From Neurospora intermedia (taxonomy: Eukaryota; Ascomycota; Sordariomycetes; Sordariales; Sordariaceae), in assembly GCA_037102815.1 (NCBI GenBank), contig BTPP01000004.1, positions 1,550,001 through 1,614,000 of the forward strand: a DNA stretch of 64,000 nucleotides, read 5' to 3'. Below, piece by piece: positions 58,437 to 64,000 of this stretch (the first letter of the stretch is position 1; each line of letters begins with the position of its first letter). The notes beneath the pieces were generated by a model. The model was not told where the DNA came from. It saw nothing but the letters and a program-made list of their open reading frames with translations, and searched no databases. The position numbers and the translations under genes were made by a program.

Positions 58437-59873
58437 TCAGCTGCTAGAACCACCTCCCCTCTGCTCCTGTAACCTCTGCCACTCCCTAGCAAACTCCCTC
58501 ATGCCGCCTTCGCCCGCCATACTAGCATCCACTACATCCTTCGGCATCTTGTGCGCCGAGTACTGCGGCGAGCTGAAGTTGTACGCAGCCGGATCATCCT
58601 GCTCCACCAGCCTCAGCTCAACCTCGTACTCTTCTTCGTGCTCATCATCCGTCGTCGTCTCATCATCATCAAAGTTACTTTGCTCGTTGTTGTCCTCCTC
58701 TTCTGGTTCCGTAAGGTTATCATCTCCCCCAGCGGCAGCTCCCGTAGCAGAAAACCTTAACCTCACCGTCTCCTCCTTCTTTTCTGGTGTTGACTCCGCT
58801 GTCCCCAGCACAGGCATCTTGACCTCTGCCTCCAACAACTCCTCCCACCCAAACAGAATCGTATCTGTCCGTGGCGCCCACGGGTTAATATCGATCAGCC
58901 TCGCCCTCGCCAATCTGCTTCTAGCCTCCGAAGTTTCATCATCGTCATCACTCTCAGAGTCGGACCGGTATGCGGCCTCGGGGATATACACGTCAAAGAC
59001 AAACGACGAATCGGGAAACGTGTACTTGAGCTTGGTGTTGAACAGCTCGCGACAACGCGCGATGATGGCCGGCCGCAAGCTGCGCAGGAAGGCGTAGTAG
59101 TTGAGGTCTCGCTGGGTGATGGCGATGAGGTTGCGGTCCTTGACGAAGCAGCGGAATTCGAGAGAGGGGAGCGGGGAGAAGAAGGAGCGGAGGACGAGAA
59201 CGGGGGCGAAGCCCTTGGGTTGTTGTTGCTGCGCCGCCGTCGAGGAGGGGGATTGTGGGGTCGACGTTGTCGTCGTCGAGGGGACGCAGTCGTCAAAGGC
59301 GTGATCGAGATCGTGGCTGATGAAGGACGAGGACTTGAGGAGGATGTAGACGTCGTTGGCCGAAGTGCACTTCACCGTGTTGGGGTGGCGTGAGATCCAG
59401 GTTGCGTCCTTGGGCGAAGACCAGTTGAGCTTGGGGGCAGCGGCGCCGCCGAGGGCCTTGATGGCTGCGTTGATGGCGTTGTGCAGGTCGGGGAAGCGCT
59501 TGTTGGGGGGCAGCTTGGCGGGCGTGGAGTCCTCGTCGTCCGAGTCCGAATCGTTGTCGGCGTCGCCCGGGTTGCGGGGGGGAGCGGGTATCTCGGAGGA
59601 GGGGACAGTGGGCTCCCAGTCGTCATCGTCGTCAGAGTCGTTCTCGTTGCCCGGCTCGTCGTCGGCCAGGATGATGCCGTCTTCGCGGATGTACGAGATG
59701 AACTCGCGGCTGAGCGGGATCACGCGCGAGCGGATGCATGAGGTGCGGTACTTGGGGAACCAGTAGTCGTAGGAGCAGTGGAGGATGTGGTCCCGCGTGA
59801 CGGGAGGGAAGGTGATTTGGCCATCCTGTTGCGGCGCGTTGGCGGCTTCTAGGATGCCATCTAGAGCAGGCAT
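58437..59873 (-). CDS. cdc123: Cell division cycle protein 123 (eIF2 assembly chaperone)
   Basis: Single exon, 478 residues, D123 family. Conserved family blocks: ILHCSYDYWFPKYR, FPDLHNAINAAIKALGGAAAP, PKLNWSSPKDATWI, CTSANDVYILLKSSSFI, VLRSFFSPLPSLEFRCFVKD, DVYI and LIDINPWAPRTD. The DINPW motif and the residues around it form the ATP-grasp active site. Cdc123 binds eIF2gamma and promotes eIF2 assembly, controlling translation initiation and cell-cycle entry. An acidic insert (NDSDDDDDWE) and a long acidic C-terminal region exceed the yeast protein (360 residues). Start: ATG at 59873 (MPALDG); the frame is open upstream with only a GTG. Shares a short upstream region with CWC21 and ends 270 bp from URB2 (convergent). 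Confidence 0.93.
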   Translation of the reverse strand: MPALDGILEAANAPQQDGQITFPPVTRDHILHCSYDYWFPKYRTSCIRSRVIPLSREFISYIREDGIILADDEPGNENDSDDDDDWEPTVPSSEIPAPPRNPGDADNDSDSDDEDSTPAKLPPNKRFPDLHNAINAAIKALGGAAAPKLNWSSPKDATWISRHPNTVKCTSANDVYILLKSSSFISHDLDHAFDDCVPSTTTTSTPQSPSSTAAQQQQPKGFAPVLVLRSFFSPLPSLEFRCFVKDRNLIAITQRDLNYYAFLRSLRPAIIARCRELFNTKLKYTFPDSSFVFDVYIPEAAYRSDSESDDDDETSEARSRLARARLIDINPWAPRTDTILFGWEELLEAEVKMPVLGTAESTPEKKEETVRLRFSATGAAAGGDDNLTEPEEEDNNEQSNFDDDETTTDDEHEEEYEVELRLVEQDDPAAYNFSSPQYSAHKMPKDVVDASMAGEGGMREFAREWQRLQEQRGGGSSS

Positions 59874-60304
59874 GGTGGAGGTGTTTGTCGAGGGCGTTTG
59901 TTGAGGGGGTATCACGTCTGGATGATGTGTTCGGAGTTGCGCAAGAGGTCGTCAAAGTCGCTGCGGGGCAAATGTTGAGCTGTGGAAGATCCGGGCGATC
60001 CAACGCAAAGGGACTTTTCCTTCTTCTGCAAAGAAAATCGCACCCCGCAGGGTCGAGAATTCGAGAACGTCAGTGCCCCACTCCATCGCTGGATGACCCC
60101 ACATTTTAGGCCGGGTCCACAATTCTGCCGGCGCATTCCAACCCCAAGTCCAACTGCGAAGTGTTAAAGCCTTCACCGCCTTGAGTGAGCGCTACCTCGA
60201 CTGATCACCGCCCAGGACTGGCCAACTGCTTTCTTCCCGTTACATCATCATCAACAACGACAACAACAACACCAACAACATCATATCCCCGAAACTGACC
60301 AACA
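59874..60304. promoter_or_regulatory. Divergent intergenic region, CDC123 / CWC21
   Basis: 431 bp between opposite start codons; both promoters must lie within it. Confidence 0.55.
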
Positions 60305-61401
60305 ATGTCCGACAACGTCGGTCTCTCCACGCCGCGTGGTAGCGGTACCTCTGGCTATGTCCAGCGTAACCTCGCCCACTTCCGCCCCCGCGACAACTAC
60401 CAGTCCTACCCGCCCAAGGACTTTGACAGCCTAAAACACCAACCACGCCAGCCAGACAAGGGACTTCTCGAGCACGATCGCAAGCGCGAAGTCGAAGTGA
60501 AGGTATTCGAATTGCGCGATAAGTTGGAAGAAGAGGGGTGAGTTGGCTTTGGACCCATCTCCAGCACCTGCTGCTTTTGCTTGCTAACACCGGTGGCAGC
60601 GTCGAAGAAGATGAAATCGAAACTCGCTGCGATGAACTTCGACAGAAACTCCTCGCCGAAATGGAGCGCAATCAAAACAGTCGCGGTGCGCCCACGGGTC
60701 CCCGCAAAAATTTCAAGATGCACCAAGTCCACGAACTAGCCGACGCCAAGATCAAGGAAAGCGAGCGGTTGCGCCAAGCGCTGAAGATCAGCCGGGACTA
60801 CCAAGAGGGAAGCCACTGGAAAAAGCAGGAGGAGAGGCTGAAGGGTGCACTTGAGCGGGAAGCCAATGGTGACAGCAGCAGCATGCCGCCCCCGCCTGCA
60901 CCAACTGGGCCGTCTGGTGGCAATGACCGTGGTGGCGATCGTGACCGTGGTCGTGGTCGTGGTTATGGTCGCAGGGATAGGGACGAAGGCAGACTCAACT
61001 CTAGGGAGCGCCGCGCTCCTCCCAGGGATTGGGACAGGCCGCCAACTCCGAGAGGAAGGGGTGGAAGAGGTGGAAGAGGAGGGAGGGACAGGGAGGTTGA
61101 CAGCTATCGGGGCGCCGCTGGAAGGGACAGGAGCAGAAGCAGAAGCCCCGTCAGGGAGAGAAGTCGTACGAGAAGCCCAGTCAGGGATACGGGCCGATCC
61201 AGAAGCCCGGTGTCGGAGAGGAGCCTAAGCAGGAGCAGAAGCCGCAGCAGGAGCTACAGTCGGAGCCGGAGCCCACCCCGTAGAAGGGCTGCGGACAGCC
61301 AGGATCGCAGCCTGAGCCGGAGCAGGAGCAGGAGTTACAGCCGGTCTCCGGATAGGGATCGGTATCGGGAGAAGTACAGGGATCGGGACGACCGCGATTA
61401 G
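60305..61401 (+). CDS. cwc21: Pre-mRNA splicing factor CWC21 (cwf21/SRRM2 N-terminal family)
   Basis: Two exons, 60305-60537 and 60600-61401 (62-nt intron, GTGAGT donor, branch GCTAAC, GGCAG acceptor); 344 residues. The N-terminus ([19 protein letters not shown], then QRNLA) is the most conserved part of Cwc21/SRm300 and contacts Prp8 and Snu114 in the activated spliceosome. Next is the cwf21 domain ([36 protein letters not shown]). The second half is RGG-like and then RS-rich, with many SRSRS repeats, which yeast Cwc21 (135 residues) lacks but animal SRRM2 has. Nuclear. Start is in good context (CAACAATG). Confidence 0.94.
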
Positions 61402-62514
61402 CTTGGCAACTGAGAAAGAGTCTCGATGTGGGCTGGGCCATTCACAATCAAGCGAGAAGAAAAACGACATGAGTCCGAATCAATTACGCAAGGAAGCGTT
61501 CCAGGGCTCGCGGTGTCCACATTAGGAGTTACGGCGTTTGATTCGGATGAGAACTTAATAAAGGGCGAATCGAAACTGATTTCAGCTAGGGCAAAAGTTG
61601 GCAAAAGCATCGGCGTTCAGGTACGATATGAGGGCGCTGTCTATGTGAAGACGGATTGTTATGTGTTATCACTTATCCATGAATCCCAGTCATTCTCTAC
61701 TATGGCCAAACGGACATCAACCTCGGCATTGCTTGAATTATAAGGAAACGAGGAGGTTTTCGAGCGAGGTGAGTACCAATCATTTTCCACGGAGAGATGA
61801 CCGAATTGTCTGGTGTGAAACCGAAAAGCACATGCGATTTCAGGTGACTTCCAACTCGCTCAACAACCTGTACGTTAGCTTTTGAGGTACGTGATCTACG
61901 ACATAAATCCCATACTGCACTAGCTGCGTACTTGGAGTACTTCAAGGTACCAATTCAACAACTCGAGAGGGAGATAGAAAGACAAATTGGGCGCGCAGTG
62001 TAAGCCTTGGTCGTAACTACACTACTGCACGTCATCCAACACATTACCAAATCACGCTGCAGTAGACTTGTAGAAAGCGGGTGAGCTACCTATAAGTGAT
62101 CAAGACTGGTCGTAAATTATTGGGCGAAAAAAGGGGACGACGAGGTGGTGGTTTTGATACCTTTCCTACCACCGACGGGATTACTTCAACTGCATGCCCT
62201 GACGAGTCTACATCAATGATAGCTTTACCGATTATCGATAGCAAAGTCAATTTAGCGACTTTGCTCCTACCCTGAAGCACGTCCGGGGTCCAGTGGTTTA
62301 CGGCGCGCCATGCAATGTACTGCTGGCGGCTCTGTCCCTGGACTTCCCCGCCGTTGACAACGCCTCTCCACCCCACCCTACTTTGGAGACATCAACATCA
62401 TAAACAAGCACCGTTCTTCACATCAACCATATGGCCAACTCATTCCTGGGCCACACCTAATGGTCCAGGGACTCATATCCCCCGTTCACAGATAGAACTG
62501 GCTACAATTCCAAC
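61402..62514. other. Intergenic region, CWC21 to the tandem-HTH gene
   Basis: About 1.1 kb, with the CWC21 3' flank and the upstream region of the HTH gene. Short frames only. In the HTH frame a stop lies at 62458, bounding the upstream extent of that coding exon. Confidence 0.5.
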
Positions 62515-64000
62515 ATGCCAGAATTTGAGAACAAGGGTCCGCAAGGTGCAAATCGCGACGGCGAAATGGAGCCCAGGACCGGGCCTCAGCCGCTTTCGCA
62601 CCGACGATCTGGGAACCGAATAATCAAGAGCAATAGCGTGAGCGCCGCGCTTCATGACTACCTCCACAACAACCCTGGGGGGCTCAATACCCGCTTTTAT
62701 GCCAGGCGGTATGGCGTTTCGGATGGCAGTCTTACCATGAGACTGTGGAGGGAGAAGAGGAAGAAGAAGGAGAATGATGCAACTGAGGCTCTGGACAGTG
62801 ATGAAGAGACCATGGAAAGTTCAAGGGTTGAGACACCGGCAGCGTTAGCAAGGCCAATAACGACAACAAGACCAGAGCGACAAAGCCTCACATTTCCCAT
62901 TCCCAAGCCAGGCAAGATAGCCTCTCGAGAACTCGTAGAAGCCGCCTTTGACGAATACCTCCACAGCGACCCCCCGGTGTCTGGCCTTGACATCGCTAGA
63001 AAATACGGTCTACATCCAAGCACCATGAACAAGAGGATAGCTTTGATGAAAATGTCGAAGGATGTTGCTAGAAGTGCTGGGGATAGCGGAAAGAAACCCA
63101 GGAGCGGAAGGGCAAACAATCTGAGGAGTAATCCTCCGAGTTCACGTCGACAACAAGAAGCCGGAGTCAAGCCTGGTATTCCAGGCAAGAGCATCCCGCC
63201 GCCGCCACCACTACGACCACCACCAACAGCAGCAGTACCGACACCGGCACCAACCTCTGCAAGTGGACCAAAACAAGCCAGAAGTCTATCCACACTAAGA
63301 GCAAGAGTAGATCGCATCAACTCTGCCATGGAGTACATCATCCAAAATCCCGGACATTGTTACAAGCACGTCGCCAAAAGATTCGGCGTGGGTCGTCGGA
63401 CGCTCTTCGGCAGGGCCGCTAAGTTGAGAGCAGCCGGTATCAATGTCCCATTTTCAATGGTTCCAGGAAGGATGCCAGCAGAGCAGGACACCCACATTAC
63501 TATTGATAGTAGTAGTAGTAGGCATGGAGATGTACAAGTCCAACAACAACGACAACAACGACGACAACAGCCCAGTGGAGGCTCAGCGGAAGAGGCAATA
63601 GCAGCGGTAATCAGAGCCAGAAGCAGTACAAGCCAACGGCCACGACAGGACCAAGGACAAGGTGAAAGTCAGAAACAGAACCCGACAGAAAAGAAGAAGA
63701 AGAAGGAGAGCGCGTCACAGCCACAACCACAACCACAATCGCATCAAGAGCGAGAGCGAGGACGAGGTCTAGGTCTCAGAAGCAGCAGCCGAATCAAAGC
63801 CGCCGCACAGACAAGCGTGAACGCCGGGGTTAGCAGCAGCAGCAGCAGCAACAGCAATAGCAACAGCACCAGTAGTGCCAGCACCAGTGCCAGCAATGGC
63901 AGCAGAAGCAAAGAGAAAAGTAACAACAACAACAACAATGACCCTTTAGACTACATGTCCAGAGCTGAGCGATGCGATGCCGCGTGGGAGGAGTACCTCT
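62515..64000 (+). CDS. Tandem Psq-like helix-turn-helix protein (runs off window)
   Basis: ATG at 62515 opens a frame that stays open for 495 codons to the window edge. Three repeats share the pattern YL/I..(N/S)(N/D)P....(Y/I/V)A(R/K)(R/K)(Y/F)G(V/L)...(S/T)(L/M): YLHNNPGGLN/ARRYGVSDGSL (about residues 48-75), YLHSDPPVSG/ARKYGLHPSTM (148-178), YIIQNPGHCY/AKRFGVGRRTL (281-310). A fourth may begin at the edge (CDAAWEEYL). Each reads as a small helix-turn-helix of the Psq/CENP-B/transposase N-terminal type, so DNA binding is likely. Between them lie Pro-, Gln-, Lys- and Ser-rich linkers (an AGC-rich serine tract at 63828-63850). No transposase catalytic domain is seen in the visible part. I do not recognise a named family member; function is unknown. 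Confidence 0.78.
   Translation, partial: MPEFENKGPQGANRDGEMEPRTGPQPLSHRRSGNRIIKSNSVSAALHDYLHNNPGGLNTRFYARRYGVSDGSLTMRLWREKRKKKENDATEALDSDEETMESSRVETPAALARPITTTRPERQSLTFPIPKPGKIASRELVEAAFDEYLHSDPPVSGLDIARKYGLHPSTMNKRIALMKMSKDVARSAGDSGKKPRSGRANNLRSNPPSSRRQQEAGVKPGIPGKSIPPPPPLRPPPTAAVPTPAPTSASGPKQARSLSTLRARVDRINSAMEYIIQNPGHCYKHVAKRFGVGRRTLFGRAAKLRAAGINVPFSMVPGRMPAEQDTHITIDSSSSRHGDVQVQQQRQQRRQQPSGGSAEEAIAAVIRARSSTSQRPRQDQGQGESQKQNPTEKKKKKESASQPQPQPQSHQERERGRGLGLRSSSRIKAAAQTSVNAGVSSSSSSNSNSNSTSSASTSASNGSRSKEKSNNNNNNDPLDYMSRAERCDAAWEEYL

Noticed and set aside
62697-63341. 214-codon minus-strand frame
   Set aside because: Antisense to the tandem-HTH gene, whose plus-strand frame is longer and shows repeated motifs.
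1-64000. CRISPR arrays, transposase genes, RIP-mutated repeats, viral insertions and 5S rRNA
   Set aside because: None found by reading both strands. The tandem repeats present are simple microsatellites, and no AT-rich block with heavy TpA bias typical of RIP is evident.

Overview
The window is nuclear DNA of a filamentous ascomycete, most likely a Sordariales species close to Neurospora or Sordaria. Evidence: genes are split by short introns (53-144 nt) with GTRNGT donors, RCTRAC-type branch points and YAG acceptors; the Galpha gene reads as a complete 353-residue GNA-1 type protein ending CGLI; intergenic DNA is long and full of AGGT/ACCT, poly-T, CA, CG and GTT microsatellites; two nuclear tRNA genes are present. 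I see no transposon, CRISPR array, plasmid or viral gene and no obvious RIP-degraded block. Exon boundaries were assigned by hand from splice signals and reading frame; every spliced length stated is divisible by three.

Left part (1-13765): a YTA7/ATAD2 chromatin ATPase whose 3' end leaves the window (minus), RNA polymerase I subunit A49 (minus), a 25-residue ribosomal protein L41 microgene (minus), and a divergent FHA-domain Ser/Thr kinase of the Chk2/Mek1 group (plus).

Middle (13766-41248): a 5 kb non-coding stretch leading to a C2H2 zinc-finger factor (plus), an intron-containing tRNA-Thr(TGT), the SNF2/STH1 remodeler ATPase (minus), WDR70 (minus), a PhyH-type Fe(II)/2-oxoglutarate oxygenase (minus), SWC5 of the SWR1 complex (plus), tRNA-Ser(AGA), and the Galpha subunit GNA-1 (minus).

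Right part (41249-64000): a 7.4 kb stretch with no recognisable gene upstream of gna-1, a kappa-class glutathione S-transferase (six exons, plus), a Thr-rich single-pass membrane protein (plus), MIC10 of the mitochondrial cristae complex (minus) divergent from URB2/NPA2 (ribosome biogenesis, plus), CDC123 (eIF2 assembly, minus) divergent from CWC21 (splicing, plus), and an open reading frame running off the right edge that holds at least three Psq-like helix-turn-helix repeats.

The genes do not form one pathway. Two themes recur: chromatin (YTA7, SNF2, WDR70, SWC5) and ribosome production or translation (RPA49, RPL41, URB2, CDC123). The least familiar element is the tandem helix-turn-helix protein at the right edge; the most easily missed are the RPL41 microgene, with a 7-nt last coding exon, and two-exon MIC10.
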